Positions 6,476 through 15,310 of a DNA stretch of 52,017 nucleotides are shown here, piece by piece (position 1 is the stretch's first letter; the number at the start of each line of letters is the position of its first letter). The notes beneath the pieces were generated by a model. It ran no database searches. It saw only the letters and a program-made list of their open reading frames with translations, and was not told the DNA's origin. The stretch comes from an uncultured Lachnospiraceae bacterium (GTDB taxonomy: Bacteria > Bacillota > Clostridia > Lachnospirales > Lachnospiraceae). The translations under genes and the position numbers were made by a program. The stretch is taken from positions 1 to 52,017 of the forward strand of contig CACZBD010000020.1 of the NCBI GenBank assembly GCA_902779305.1, given 5' to 3'.

Positions 6476-6921
6476 AACAGTTCTCCTTTCTTATAAAAGA
6501 AAATTGACAGTTGTTCCTCTCCCCCTTCCCCTTGGCACGCTCGCCATCTTTTGCGATGGGTCATCGCGGGTGCTTCCCCGGTTTTCTCCGGTGAGGGAGA
6601 GCGATATTCGGTTTTCAAGGTACAAAAAAAGAACCAACATCAGGAATCGGAGTTTGGAGCATAATTATCCCGCACTCTGATCATTTCCTAATATTGCTTC
6701 TTTATCACGCAGCCTTTTGCTGCCTGCTTATTATATATCGGATAAAAAATAAAATCAATTACCCTGTAGAAAAAATTTAATGTGAAAAATGAATTGGCAC
6801 CTGTAACCGAACTTCAGTGCCCGTACCGCAACGGGTACAAGTTTTCAGCAGGCTTATTCTCCTTGTATTTGATCGTCTGATAATCAACGATAAACAATAT
6901 GACCGCGTAAAAAAATATGTT
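6476..6921 (-). other. 446-bp gene-free stretch
   Basis: The right part of the leader, about 6625-6921, is AT-rich with only short hairpins, for example GCAGCC...GGCTGC-like repeats around 6708-6720 and CCCGT...ACGGG at 6819-6834. No open frame of convincing composition is visible. The left part, about 6490-6625, holds the folded element listed separately. Confidence 0.5.
6490..6625 (-). ncRNA. Highly structured 5' leader RNA, class unknown
   Basis: Read on the minus strand, a long-range stem CTCTCCC/GGGAGAG (6601-6595 with 6523-6517) closes a region with a CCGG-6-CCGG hairpin (6591-6578), a GCAC/GTGC stem (6573-6570 with 6538-6535) and two mutually exclusive hairpins: GCGATG/CATCGC (6567-6553) and CCATC/GATGG (6559-6544). 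The motif TACCTTGAAAACCGAAT precedes it. The next gene starts at 6475 with its ribosome site just past the structure. Alternative pairing of this kind is typical of attenuators and cis-regulatory RNAs, but it matches no riboswitch consensus I know. Confidence 0.45.
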
Positions 6922-7920
6922 TCAGACATAATGCCATTCCTTATACTTCCTATATATCTCCAGGGATGCTTCCTTTATCCGCGTTCTCATGCTTTCGGGC
7001 TCCAACACCTCTATATTCCGACCATATTGCATTGCCCAATAGAAGAATGCATCAGGGTTGCACTTTAGATTGACTATGATGTCATCTTCTTCGCCAAAAG
7101 AGACCCTGAATTCTTTTCCAAAACTGTCAATAAGTGCATCCATAAGGTTTTCGCTTGTACGAAGCTTAACACGTATACTTTCACCGGAATACATATATAC
7201 ATGCTCTGCAATATAATTTGATATACTTAACCCGTTTTCAAGCCCTTTTATCGTTTTCATGGGCTTACGGTTTTCCTTCAGTATTTCAACATCCGTAATG
7301 CGATCCAGTCTGTAGTGGGATATATCATCATATTCGTCATAGTTTCCTACCAGATAATACTTCCCTTTGTTGCTGATCATTTGGTAAGGACTGACAACAT
7401 ATCTGATACTTCTCTTTGGATGCAATTTGAAGTCTATTCCGTACTGCAGATACGAGAAGCTGATCTTCTTCCCTTTCGATATTGCGACATCAATAGCCGC
7501 TATAGAGTCCATTACGTTCTGATTCTCGGCGTTTTTCCCGCTGGACGTACTATGAATATGCGACACATGTGCCTTAAAAAACCGGTTTGAATACTTTTCA
7601 AGCTTCTTTACAAGTTGATGAGCTTCTTTGTCAGTAATGGCTCCGGATGTAAAAACCCCGTCAATCAGCAGTCTTAGTTCCGCATCCGTGAAATCCCTGG
7701 TCCTTAGATAATATCCCTTCTCAGAGGCAATATCGTACCCCATCTCTCTTAGCGACACGATATTATTCTTTACTGCCCTTCTTTCACAGCTTATCCCATG
7801 GTTTGAACTTAAAAGATCTATAATATCCTGCTGCAAAAGCCTGTGTTCGCTGTCTGAATACTCCTTAAGGATATCCAGTATCAGCATATTAAGCATTTTC
7901 TTTGTTCCGGTACCGTACAT
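6922..7920 (-). CDS. WYL-domain transcriptional regulator
   Basis: 332 residues. An N-terminal winged helix (about 1-75, LLQQDIIDLLSSNHGISCERRAVKNNIVSL) is followed by a WYL domain around 145-215, with VSPYQMISNKGKYYLVGNY and HYRLDRI as its core strands, and a WCX-type C-terminal domain. WYL regulators bind a ligand, often nucleic acid or nucleotide, and frequently control phage-defence loci. A GGAG site lies seven bases before the ATG, and a 13-bp palindrome sits just upstream. The DUF262 group follows on the same strand upstream. Confidence 0.88.
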   Translation of the reverse strand: MYGTGTKKMLNMLILDILKEYSDSEHRLLQQDIIDLLSSNHGISCERRAVKNNIVSLREMGYDIASEKGYYLRTRDFTDAELRLLIDGVFTSGAITDKEAHQLVKKLEKYSNRFFKAHVSHIHSTSSGKNAENQNVMDSIAAIDVAISKGKKISFSYLQYGIDFKLHPKRSIRYVVSPYQMISNKGKYYLVGNYDEYDDISHYRLDRITDVEILKENRKPMKTIKGLENGLSISNYIAEHVYMYSGESIRVKLRTSENLMDALIDSFGKEFRVSFGEEDDIIVNLKCNPDAFFYWAMQYGRNIEVLEPESMRTRIKEASLEIYRKYKEWHYV

Positions 7921-7935
7921 AGTTTATCTCCAAAC

Positions 7936-7948
7936 TAAGTTGAACTTA
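7936..7948. promoter_or_regulatory. 13-bp palindrome before the WYL gene
   Basis: TAAGTTGAACTTA is a perfect palindrome around one central base, 16 bp before the WYL start codon. It is a candidate autoregulatory operator. Confidence 0.45.
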
Positions 7949-8057
7949 TTCTTCTTTGAATACCATACTACATTCTGTTATGTGCGTTTTTTAGCACATG
8001 ATAATTATAAAACTTATACTGCAATGCTACAATATGGTGTATTCTTTTATTCACCAT

Positions 8058-8282
8058 CTATTTTAGCTTTTCCAATGCGAAATCTATACATATCAGAATA
8101 TTTACGAATAATAGGAGCAAAAGAACTTCAACTCCCATCATCCCCATAAACAATCTAAACTGGAGCCATTGGTGGCTTATTGCCGCTAATACAGCAAAGA
8201 TTGCCAGGAGTAGGAAACCTACTCCTGCAACCCAGCATTCAGCCTTGATGATCAGATTGATCAGCCGGCTTAAGATGCTCAA
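8058..8282 (-). CDS. Small two-helix membrane protein
   Basis: 74 residues with two hydrophobic stretches (about 16-35 and 44-66) and charged ends (ALEKLK at the C-terminus). The start is a TTG without an evident ribosome site, so the exact N-terminus is doubtful. It follows the DUF262 gene by 23 bases on the same strand. Small membrane partners are common in toxin and abortive-infection systems, but no family is recognised. Confidence 0.45.
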   Translation of the reverse strand: MSILSRLINLIIKAECWVAGVGFLLLAIFAVLAAISHQWLQFRLFMGMMGVEVLLLLLFVNILICIDFALEKLK

Positions 8283-8305
8283 AACTATAATGAATAAAAA
8301 TATAA

Positions 8306-9457
8306 CTATATCTGTGCACGCAGTTCATCTCTCTTTGTACAGATAGTATAATAGGCAAATTCATTATAAATATACGCAACAATGAAATTCATCATCCTTT
8401 CGTCAAACTTTATGTCGCCGCCCTTTTTCTTTTCTTCATCAGATACAAAATTCCAGAATACTTCTGTCCACTCTCGATCCAATTGTCTTGCAAGGTTTTC
8501 CCAGTCCGGAACATCGTTATCAGAAAGAAATTTTTCTAGTTTTGCCTTGAAGTTTTCATAATCTGTCAATCTCTCTATATCATCTTTCAGGAAGTGACGT
8601 GCCATGATATCAAAAACCATTTCAATACGTACGTCCTGATCCTCTTCTTTGTCGTTAGTTATAAAAAGGCAAAAATCTCTCTTATGAAGCGAATTCTCCA
8701 TAAGATCCCAAGCCATTGAAATCTTGGTTTGTTCCCCCTTTATGTCCTCTTTAACTTCGGGTTTATCAACAAAGTTGTCTTTTTTCAGCAAAAGAGCTTT
8801 TATTAACTCTGCATTAGTTAGAGGGATTTTTCCCATATTTATTCTTGTAAATGTTGTTTCCGGTTCTATCTCGCTGGATACTTCATACCAAATAAAACAA
8901 ACACCTTCTTTGATTTTTGTTCCAAGCTTTGTTGCAAAGTTTTCCTCTGCAACCGGATTGTTTACTGTTTTTCGAACCCATTCTCGAACCGTACGATATG
9001 CATTGGTCATGTGATATCTATCTATGTCGCTTGTGTCTAACTCGATATCCGCTTCATCACCGAGTCCTTTCAAGCAATCCCATAATTCTGGCTTACTATC
9101 ATATTCCAGTTCATAAAATGGTTTTTTCTTTCTATCTTCAATACATCTCAAACATGCTAAAGCGATAAAAATCGTTGTCAACCGCTGTTGTCCATCTACA
9201 ACAACCCATTGATCCTTATCTGGGTTCCTCTGCACAACTACCGGTTGAAGACAATAATAATTCTCAGAGCCCTCTGTATAAGAGAACTCATTAATATCAT
9301 CCATAAGCTGCTCGACTTGTAATGTAGTCCATCTATATCCTCTTTGATATTTAGGGATGAAAAATCTCCCACCAACAGCACTCTCTCCCTTTTCTTCGTT
9401 TGGGATGAAGCCATTCTCAAGTCTTGCGACCTGTACTTTATCAATGTAGCTCTCCAT
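8306..9457 (-). CDS. DUF262-domain protein (GmrS-like)
   Basis: 383 residues. The DUF262 hallmark is intact: FIPKYQRGYRW (about residues 33-43) and VVDGQQRLTTIFIAL (about 86-100), the ParB/Srx-like nucleotidase motif seen in GmrSD-type modification-dependent restriction enzymes and related defence proteins. TFTRINMGKIPLTNAELIKALLL is also typical. Full proteins usually run to about 550-700 residues with a C-terminal HNH (DUF1524) domain; here the protein ends in CTKRDELRAQI without it, so the nuclease half is absent. The start overlaps the upstream HTH gene by 17 bases. Confidence 0.85.
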   Translation of the reverse strand: MESYIDKVQVARLENGFIPNEEKGESAVGGRFFIPKYQRGYRWTTLQVEQLMDDINEFSYTEGSENYYCLQPVVVQRNPDKDQWVVVDGQQRLTTIFIALACLRCIEDRKKKPFYELEYDSKPELWDCLKGLGDEADIELDTSDIDRYHMTNAYRTVREWVRKTVNNPVAEENFATKLGTKIKEGVCFIWYEVSSEIEPETTFTRINMGKIPLTNAELIKALLLKKDNFVDKPEVKEDIKGEQTKISMAWDLMENSLHKRDFCLFITNDKEEDQDVRIEMVFDIMARHFLKDDIERLTDYENFKAKLEKFLSDNDVPDWENLARQLDREWTEVFWNFVSDEEKKKGGDIKFDERMMNFIVAYIYNEFAYYTICTKRDELRAQI

Positions 9458-9662
9458 AAACTGGTCTTCTCCTTGTGTTCTCCTTTATGTATTTACCGGT
9501 TTTTATACGGGCATCCGCTGGTTTCTCTGCATCAGAAGGTATCAACCATGTCTTACCCTTTTTGATAACGCCCTCTATGCGACCTTCGGAACACAGGACG
9601 CTGATCCTACGAGAAGTAATACCCCATTTTTCTGACATTTCAACTGATGTTAAATATTCCAT
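9441..9662 (-). CDS. Small helix-turn-helix DNA-binding protein
   Basis: 73 residues. The first 50 form an excisionase/MerR-like winged helix-turn-helix (LTSVEMSEKWGITSRRISVL, then GRIEGVIKKGKTWLIPSDAEKP), followed by a basic tail. A GAGG site precedes the ATG. It overlaps the DUF262 gene by 17 bases, so it is translationally coupled to it. Such proteins are frequent as first genes of clostridial defence or Fic-type operons; it is probably the local autoregulator. Confidence 0.75.
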   Translation of the reverse strand: MEYLTSVEMSEKWGITSRRISVLCSEGRIEGVIKKGKTWLIPSDAEKPADARIKTGKYIKENTRRRPVYGELH

Positions 9663-9730
9663 TATCTACCTCATTAGAATCAAACAAACAACCACTTTAA
9701 ATTATATTCATTTATCGGAATAAAGTCAAT

Positions 9731-9773
9731 ATAAAAAGAACCCTACTGCAAACATTTCAGGTTCACAGTAGGG
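9731..9773 (-). terminator. Intrinsic terminator downstream of lysS
   Basis: CCCTACTG (9741-9748) pairs with CAGTAGGG (9766-9773). On the minus strand TTCTTTTTAT follows. It ends the greA-lysS transcript before the accessory block. Confidence 0.75.
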
Positions 9774-9775
9774 CA

Positions 9776-9902
9776 TCATAATCATCATATTGCCACTTCC
9801 CAAAGCATCATTTTTTGTTCATTTCTGCATCGATTGGCATACGATTGGCATATGGCATAGGTTTCGGCACCTTGCAAAGCCTGTAAATACAGGACTTTCT
9901 TA
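9776..9902. other. Possible integration scar next to lysS
   Basis: Directly after the lysS stop there is a palindrome CCTGTAAATACAGG (9880-9893), then TTTGCAAGG-type sequence, then a tandem repeat of CGATTGGCATA (9831-9841 and 9842-9852) with a partial third TGGCATA. Minus-strand codons here read protein-like short pieces in more than one frame. The combination resembles the region between an integrase gene and its attachment site in clostridial elements, but this is from memory and no integrase is present. Confidence 0.3.
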
Positions 9903-11399
9903 CTAAATGCTCTTAAGTGTCGGGAACAGCAGTACATCCCTGATCGCCGGGCTGTTGGTCAAGAGCATCGTCAGTCTGTCGATGCCGTAGCCGATCCCGC
10001 CTGTAGGCGGCATACCGATCTCAAGCGCATTCAGGAAGTCTTCGTCCGTGTGGTTGGCCTCCTCGTCGCCTGCTGCCGCGGCCGCATCCTGCGCTTTGAA
10101 ACGCTCCCTCTGGTCGATCGGATCATTTAACTCGGAATAAGCGTTGCACATTTCCCAGGTGTTGATAAAGAGCTCGAAACGCTCCACGAGATCCGGACGG
10201 TCCGGTTTGCGCTTGGTCAGCGGTGAGATCTCCACCGGATGGTCCATCACGAAGGTCGGCTGCACCAGATGCTCTTCCACATATTCCTCGAAGAAGAGAT
10301 TGATGATATCGCCCTTCTGATGATAGGGTTCGTAGTGGATGTCGCGTTCGTCCGCCAGCTTCTTCGCGGCTGCCGTGTCGGGAACCTGGTCAAAATCAAC
10401 CCCCGCATACTTCTTCACGGCCTCGATCATCGTGATCCGCTCAAACGGCTTGCCGAAATCCAGTTCCACATTGCCGTAGGAAAACTTTGTCGTGCCCAGC
10501 ACTTCCTGCGCCACATAGCGGAACATGTTTTCCGTCAGTTCCATCATGCCGTAGTAATCTGTATAAGCCTGATACAATTCCATCAGTGTAAATTCCGGAT
10601 TATGTCTGGTATCGAGTCCTTCGTTTCTGAATACCCGGCCGATCTCATAGACGCGCTCCAGGCCACCTACGATGAGACGCTTCAGATACAGTTCCAGTGA
10701 AATACGGAGATTTAAGTCTTCATCCAGAGCATTGAAATGCGTCATGAACGGTCTTGCCGCAGCACCGCCCGCATTTGCCACGAGCATCGGTGTTTCGACT
10801 TCCATGAAGCCCTGTCCATCCAGATATTTGCGGATCGTGGAGATGATCCTGGAACGCTTTACGAAAGTCTCTTTGACATCGTCGTTCATGATCAGATCCA
10901 CATAGCGCTGTCTGTAACGAAGATCGGTATTGGTCAGTCCGTGGAATTTCTCCGGCAGGGGCTGCAGGTTCTTGGACAGCAGGGTCGTTTCGGAGGCATG
11001 AATGCTCATCTCACCCTTCTGTGTGCGGAATACCGTGCCTTTCACACCGATGATATCGCCCACGTCATATTTCTTGAACGCCGCATACGGTTCCTCGCCG
11101 ACGGAATCCCTGGCCACATAGACCTGGATATTGCCTTTCAGATCGGAAACGTTAATGAACGATGCTTTTCCCATCACACGTTTGAGCATGATACGGCCCG
11201 CAATGCTGACCGGTTTGCCCTCATAGGAATCAAAATTGTCCTTGATGTCCTTGGAATGTGTATCCGCGTCATACTTCGTGATCACAAAAGGATCCTTGCC
11301 TTCTGCCTGAAGGTTGGCCAGTTTCTCCCTTTTGTTCTTTCTGACCTGATTGACATCCACTTCCTGCACGTGTCTGTTTTCAGCGTTCTCGTTTCCCAT
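9903..11399 (-). CDS. lysS: Lysyl-tRNA synthetase, class II
   Basis: 498 residues, full length. The N-terminal OB-fold anticodon domain (about 55-175, VSIAGRIMLKRVMGKASFI) precedes the class II catalytic core with motif 2 FRNEGLDTRHNPEFT and motif 3 GIGYGIDRLTMLL near the end. It charges tRNA(Lys) in the cytoplasm. The start follows AAGGA. It is 21 bases behind greA, a frequent pairing in Firmicutes, and is read from the promoter ahead of greA. There is no T-box in front. Confidence 0.97.
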   Translation of the reverse strand: MGNENAENRHVQEVDVNQVRKNKREKLANLQAEGKDPFVITKYDADTHSKDIKDNFDSYEGKPVSIAGRIMLKRVMGKASFINVSDLKGNIQVYVARDSVGEEPYAAFKKYDVGDIIGVKGTVFRTQKGEMSIHASETTLLSKNLQPLPEKFHGLTNTDLRYRQRYVDLIMNDDVKETFVKRSRIISTIRKYLDGQGFMEVETPMLVANAGGAAARPFMTHFNALDEDLNLRISLELYLKRLIVGGLERVYEIGRVFRNEGLDTRHNPEFTLMELYQAYTDYYGMMELTENMFRYVAQEVLGTTKFSYGNVELDFGKPFERITMIEAVKKYAGVDFDQVPDTAAAKKLADERDIHYEPYHQKGDIINLFFEEYVEEHLVQPTFVMDHPVEISPLTKRKPDRPDLVERFELFINTWEMCNAYSELNDPIDQRERFKAQDAAAAAGDEEANHTDEDFLNALEIGMPPTGGIGYGIDRLTMLLTNSPAIRDVLLFPTLKSI

Positions 11400-11420
11400 T
11401 TGATCGTTCCTTCTTATCTG

Positions 11421-11903
11421 TTAATTGGATCTGATGATCTCCAAAACCTTATACTTCTGTACACCCATCTGTGTCTCCACCTTCACGGTCTGCCCTTTCT
11501 TGGCGCCAAGAAGCGCTTTTCCGACGGGCGACTCGTTGGAGATCTTTCCTTTTAAGATGTTGGCCTCGGTGGAGCCGACGATCTTGTATTCCATATCCTG
11601 CTTCAGTTCCATGTCGCGGATCTTGACTTTGCAGCCGATATTGATCGTTTCCAGATCGACCTCGTCCTCGTCGACAACTTCCACATTCTTAAGGATCTTC
11701 TCGATATCTTCAATACGCGCCTCGATGTCTCTCTGCTCATCCTTGGCGGTATCGTATTCCGCATTCTCGGACAGGTCTCCCTGTTCTCTTGCTTCTTTGA
11801 TCTTCTGCGCAACCTCTGCGCGTCTGACCACTTTCAGCTGATACAGCTCTTCTTCCAGCTTCTTGAGCCCCTCATAGGTTAAAATATTCTTTTTCCCTTC
11901 CAT
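11421..11903 (-). CDS. greA: Transcription elongation factor GreA
   Basis: 160 residues, the standard size. The N-terminal coiled coil (about 10-75) has the conserved acidic tip ENAEYDTAKDEQ, and the C-terminal FKBP-like domain has ISNESPVGKALLGAKKGQTV. It stimulates cleavage of backtracked RNA by RNA polymerase. It is the first gene of the greA-lysS operon, with a strong promoter located in the 3' end of dusB. Confidence 0.97.
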   Translation of the reverse strand: MEGKKNILTYEGLKKLEEELYQLKVVRRAEVAQKIKEAREQGDLSENAEYDTAKDEQRDIEARIEDIEKILKNVEVVDEDEVDLETINIGCKVKIRDMELKQDMEYKIVGSTEANILKGKISNESPVGKALLGAKKGQTVKVETQMGVQKYKVLEIIRSN

Positions 11904-11974
11904 AATAACTGTTTTCCCTTCGTCAATCAGGCGATTTTGCGTTGTTTATACGCTTTTCCCAACACAATAACGGC

Positions 11975-12004
11975 ATTATATAACATTCTATAGAGCACTG
12001 TCAA
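11975..12004 (-). promoter_or_regulatory. greA-lysS promoter inside the end of dusB
   Basis: Perfect -35 TTGACA (12004-11999), 18-bp spacer, perfect -10 TATAAT (11980-11975). The -35 box is inside the last codons of dusB. The leader is about 65 bases. Confidence 0.8.
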
Positions 12005-12941
12005 GAAGTGCAGACAGCTCCTCAAAATGTTCGATTTCATTCAACTTTCCGCGCAGTTTTGATGCGCCTTTGATCCCCTGTGTATACCAGGCTGCATGCT
12101 TTCGCATCTCCCGCATGCCGATGTATTCTCCCTTGCAGTCGATCAGCATCTTCGCATGCCTTAAGATCATGTCCCTGATCATCTCTGCGGAAGGTTTCTC
12201 ATAAGGTTTTCCTTCCATCCCTGCCACGCATTCCGTAAAGATCCAGGGATTCCCTCTGGCGGCTCTTCCGATCATCACCGCATCGCAGCCTGTCTGCTGC
12301 ATCATACGCATTCCCGAGTCAAAATCACGGACATCCCCGTTTCCGATCACAGGGATCTTTACGGTTTCTTTGACTTTTCGGATCACATCCCAGTCCGCAT
12401 CTCCGGCATAATACTGTTCCCTGGTCCTGCCGTGCACGGTCACTGCCAAAGCACCGCTCTCCTGTGCGATATGCGCGATCTCTGCCGCATTCTTGTGCTG
12501 TTTGTCAAAGCCTGCACGGATCTTGACCGTGACAGGTTTTTTGATCGCTTTTGCGATCGAGGAAATGATCTCTCCCGCCAGAACAGGTTCCTTCATCAGC
12601 GCGGATCCTTCGCCGTTGCCTACGACCTTCGGAACAGGGCAGCCCATGTTGATATCCAGGATATCAAACGGCCTATCTTCGATCTTTTTGGCCATTTCCG
12701 CCATGATCTTGGCATCCCGCCCGAAAAGCTGCAGGCTGACCGGCTCTTCTGACGGATCGATCTGCATGAGTTCCTCAGTTTTTTTATTGCGAAAGTAAAT
12801 GGCTTTGGCACTGACCATTTCCGTGCATAAAAGCCCCGCGCCGCATTCTTTGCATAATACGCGAAATGGCAGGTCGCAAACCCCTGCCATCGGCGCTAAC
12901 AGCCACGGATGTTTGATTTTCACATTACCGATTTCGAGCAT
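11988..12941 (-). CDS. dusB: tRNA-dihydrouridine synthase
   Basis: 317 residues. FMN-dependent TIM-barrel enzyme reducing uridines in tRNA. Seen: [12 protein letters not shown] at the N-terminus, the catalytic cysteine in [20 protein letters not shown] (about residue 100), [27 protein letters not shown] and [13 protein letters not shown]. It starts inside coaX with a 17-base overlap and is the last gene of the run that begins with argF. The symbol dusB reflects the usual annotation in Firmicutes; the exact tRNA position cannot be told. Confidence 0.93.
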   Translation of the reverse strand: MLEIGNVKIKHPWLLAPMAGVCDLPFRVLCKECGAGLLCTEMVSAKAIYFRNKKTEELMQIDPSEEPVSLQLFGRDAKIMAEMAKKIEDRPFDILDINMGCPVPKVVGNGEGSALMKEPVLAGEIISSIAKAIKKPVTVKIRAGFDKQHKNAAEIAHIAQESGALAVTVHGRTREQYYAGDADWDVIRKVKETVKIPVIGNGDVRDFDSGMRMMQQTGCDAVMIGRAARGNPWIFTECVAGMEGKPYEKPSAEMIRDMILRHAKMLIDCKGEYIGMREMRKHAAWYTQGIKGASKLRGKLNEIEHFEELSALLDSAL

Positions 12942-13692
12942 AGATCAGACGAAGTCCTTCCAGTGTCAGCTGTTTGTCATAAACCTCGATCATGTCGGTC
13001 TCGTTTGCGATGATGCTTCCGAGTCCGCCCGTCGCGATGACTTTCATATTCTTGTATCCGCTTTCCTTACGGACTCTGTCGATGATATATTCCGTCTGGC
13101 CAATCTGTCCGAAGACGAGTCCGGCCTGCATGCTCGAGATCGTATCCTGCGCGAGGATGCTCTTGGGCTTTTTGATCTCAATCTCAGGCAGCTTCGCGGT
13201 GTCTTCCCAAAGGGCTTTCGCGCTGATCCGGATGCCCGGCGCCGTGATCCCCACGGTAAACCTGCCGTCCACGGTCACAAGATCATAGGTGGTCGCGGTA
13301 CCGAAATCGATCACCATGACCGGTCCGCCGTATTTTTCATAAGCGGCCACCGCATCCACGATCCTGTCCGCGCCGACCTCTCTCGGATTCGGGATATCGA
13401 TCTGGATCCCGGTATCCGTTTCCGCTCCGACAAGCATCGGTTCGCACTTCACGTACTTTAAGATCGCATTGGTCAGGGAATGGGTGGTGTTCGGCACAAC
13501 GGTTGCAATGATCGCGCCGTCGATCTCGTCCACGCTAATCCCCTGTTTGTAAAGCAGATCCGTGATCATATTTCCGTATTCATCGGAAGTTCTTGTGGCG
13601 GCGGTCATGAGCCGGAACGTTGTCCTAAGTTCCGTATCCTGATACACGCCGAATGTGATATTGGTATTGCCGACATCAATCACCAGTAACAT
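12925..13692 (-). CDS. coaX: Type III pantothenate kinase
   Basis: 255 residues, the usual CoaX length. ASKHA-fold ATPase catalysing the first step of coenzyme A synthesis. Visible motifs: [12 protein letters not shown] phosphate loop at the N-terminus, [20 protein letters not shown] with the catalytic Asp, [13 protein letters not shown] and ATGGLGSII. It overlaps dusB downstream and the small upstream gene by 17 bases each, so it belongs to a tightly packed operon. Confidence 0.95.
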   Translation of the reverse strand: MLLVIDVGNTNITFGVYQDTELRTTFRLMTAATRTSDEYGNMITDLLYKQGISVDEIDGAIIATVVPNTTHSLTNAILKYVKCEPMLVGAETDTGIQIDIPNPREVGADRIVDAVAAYEKYGGPVMVIDFGTATTYDLVTVDGRFTVGITAPGIRISAKALWEDTAKLPEIEIKKPKSILAQDTISSMQAGLVFGQIGQTEYIIDRVRKESGYKNMKVIATGGLGSIIANETDMIEVYDKQLTLEGLRLIYARNR

Positions 13693-14020
13693 CGATATTC
13701 TCCTTCAGAATGAAGATCCTGTAGAACAGCGACAGGGATTCGAACAGCTCCTGCTTCTTGTTCAGGATCTCTTTTACAAGCAGACCCGCGGAGATCTCGT
13801 CATAGAGCAGGTCTCCCTCATCTGCATCCGTCTTAAGCTGCAGGCTGCCGTCTTCATCAAAAACGATCAGAAAGACACCGCCCACTTCCTCGGTAAACAG
13901 CACGCAGAGAATGTGCAGTTCTTCCTGAATGGATTCCGGCAGCGCTTTGAAAGCTTCATTAAAATAGTATTTCTGCTCATAGGCGTTTGCGCCGCAGAGC
14001 ACGATCTGATCTTCTCTCAT
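13676..14020 (-). CDS. Conserved hypothetical protein (DUF6145-like)
   Basis: 114 acidic residues, [21 protein letters not shown] at the start, predicted alpha/beta, no membrane segment. I associate it with the DUF6145 family seen in Lachnospiraceae, from memory. Function unknown. It overlaps coaX by 17 bases and the upstream membrane protein by four, so it is co-translated with both and lies between argF and coaX. Confidence 0.7.
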   Translation of the reverse strand: MREDQIVLCGANAYEQKYYFNEAFKALPESIQEELHILCVLFTEEVGGVFLIVFDEDGSLQLKTDADEGDLLYDEISAGLLVKEILNKKQELFESLSLFYRIFILKENIDVTGD

Positions 14021-14322
14021 TTCGTTCCAAGATAATAATAGTAGTAGAACACATATGCATAGATCCCGAACAGCAGGACCGTAAAGATCGCAAAAGTCAC
14101 GGCAAGCAGTGATCTTTTCTTCAGGTTCTTGATCGTGTTGAGCAGCATCATGAAACCGCCCAGTAGAAAGACCATGGAATGCAGGAACACGCCGCCGCTT
14201 CCAAACAGCGCCAGCGCCGTGATCACGATGATCGCCGTTCCGAGGATCATGTTCACGATATCCAGCCAGAAGAATTCCTGCTTGAGCATATTCTGTTTGT
14301 AGATCTGATACCGTTTGTTCAT
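14017..14322 (-). CDS. Small membrane protein (DUF6637-like)
   Basis: 101 residues with three hydrophobic segments (about 22-42, 46-63 and 73-96) and a tyrosine-rich C-terminal end (FYYYYYLG). Function unknown; the family name is remembered, not checked. It starts one base after the end of argF and overlaps the following gene by four bases, so it is part of the argF operon. Confidence 0.7.
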   Translation of the reverse strand: MNKRYQIYKQNMLKQEFFWLDIVNMILGTAIIVITALALFGSGGVFLHSMVFLLGGFMMLLNTIKNLKKRSLLAVTFAIFTVLLFGIYAYVFYYYYYLGTK

Positions 14323-14323
14323 C

Positions 14324-15310
14324 TTATCCGATCGTTGCCGCCATCACGGCTTTGATGGTATGCATCCTGTTTTCGGCCTCGTCGAACACGGGGCCTGCGT
14401 ATTTTTCAAACACTTCGTCGGTCACTTCCATATCCTGAATGCCGAACCGCTCTCCCATCTGAGCGCCGATCTCGGTCTTCAAGTCATGGAACGACGGGAG
14501 GCAATGCAGAAAGATCGCATCGCTCTTGGCCTGCTCCATGATCTGCATGGTCACCTTATAGGGTGTCAGATCCCTGATCCGCTCTTCCCAGACTTCATCC
14601 GGCTCTCCCATGGATACCCAGACGTCCGTGCAGATGATGTCTGCGTCTTTTGCCGCTTCCATCGCATCTTCCGTAAAAGTAATGGTAGCGCCGCTTTCTG
14701 CTGCAAACGCTTCACATTCCTTCACAAGGACCGGATCCGGCCAGTATTTCTTCGGCGAAGCCGCCACAAAGTGCATGCCCATCTTGGCGCAGGTGATCAT
14801 GTAGGAATTTCCCATGTTGTAGCGGGCATCCCCCATGTAAACAAGCTTTTTGCCCGTCGGATCCCCTTTGTACTCACGGATCGTAAGCAGGTCCGCAAGC
14901 ATCTGCGTCGGATGGTATTCGTTCGTCAGGCCGTTCCATACCGGTACCTTGGAATATTTCGCCAGTTCTTCAACGATCTCCTGTCCGTATCCGCGGTATT
15001 CGATCCCGTCAAACATGGAGCCCAAGACTCTTGCAGTATCTGCGATGCTTTCCTTCTTACCGATCTGGGAGCTCTTCGGGTCCAGATAGGTGGCGCCCAT
15101 GCCAAGATCGTGCGCGGCCACTTCAAAAGAACAGCGTGTTCTGGTGCTGGTCTTTTCAAAGATCAGGGCAACATTTTTGCCCTCATATCGTTTATCAACT
15201 TTTCCCGCCTTCTTCTGCTGCTTAAGTTCTGCGGCAAGATCGAGGAATTCGTTGATCTCATCCTTCGTAAAATCCTTTAATGTCAGAAAATCCCTTCCTT
15301 TAAGACTCAT
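14324..15310 (-). CDS. argF: Ornithine carbamoyltransferase
   Basis: 328 residues. Carbamoyl-phosphate loop STRTRCSFE (about 55-63), HPTQMLAD, the ornithine-side loop and [10 protein letters not shown] with the catalytic cysteine. It makes citrulline from ornithine and carbamoyl phosphate, in arginine synthesis or, in reverse, in the deiminase pathway; no other arginine gene is nearby to decide. GGAGG precedes the start. It leads a run with two small genes, coaX and dusB. No clear ArgR box is visible. Confidence 0.95.
   Translation of the reverse strand: MSLKGRDFLTLKDFTKDEINEFLDLAAELKQQKKAGKVDKRYEGKNVALIFEKTSTRTRCSFEVAAHDLGMGATYLDPKSSQIGKKESIADTARVLGSMFDGIEYRGYGQEIVEELAKYSKVPVWNGLTNEYHPTQMLADLLTIREYKGDPTGKKLVYMGDARYNMGNSYMITCAKMGMHFVAASPKKYWPDPVLVKECEAFAAESGATITFTEDAMEAAKDADIICTDVWVSMGEPDEVWEERIRDLTPYKVTMQIMEQAKSDAIFLHCLPSFHDLKTEIGAQMGERFGIQDMEVTDEVFEKYAGPVFDEAENRMHTIKAVMAATIG

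Noticed and set aside
9831..9859. Tandem CGATTGGCATA as a CRISPR or replication iteron set
   Set aside because: Only two full copies and a part, directly adjoining; no replication gene is near.
11400..11420. T-box or other riboswitch before lysS
   Set aside because: The gap to greA is only 21 bases and holds just the ribosome site.
14315..15280. Long plus-strand open frame across argF
   Set aside because: It is the antisense of a clear ornithine carbamoyltransferase gene, rich in His and Arg as antisense of GC-biased codons, with no ribosome site.
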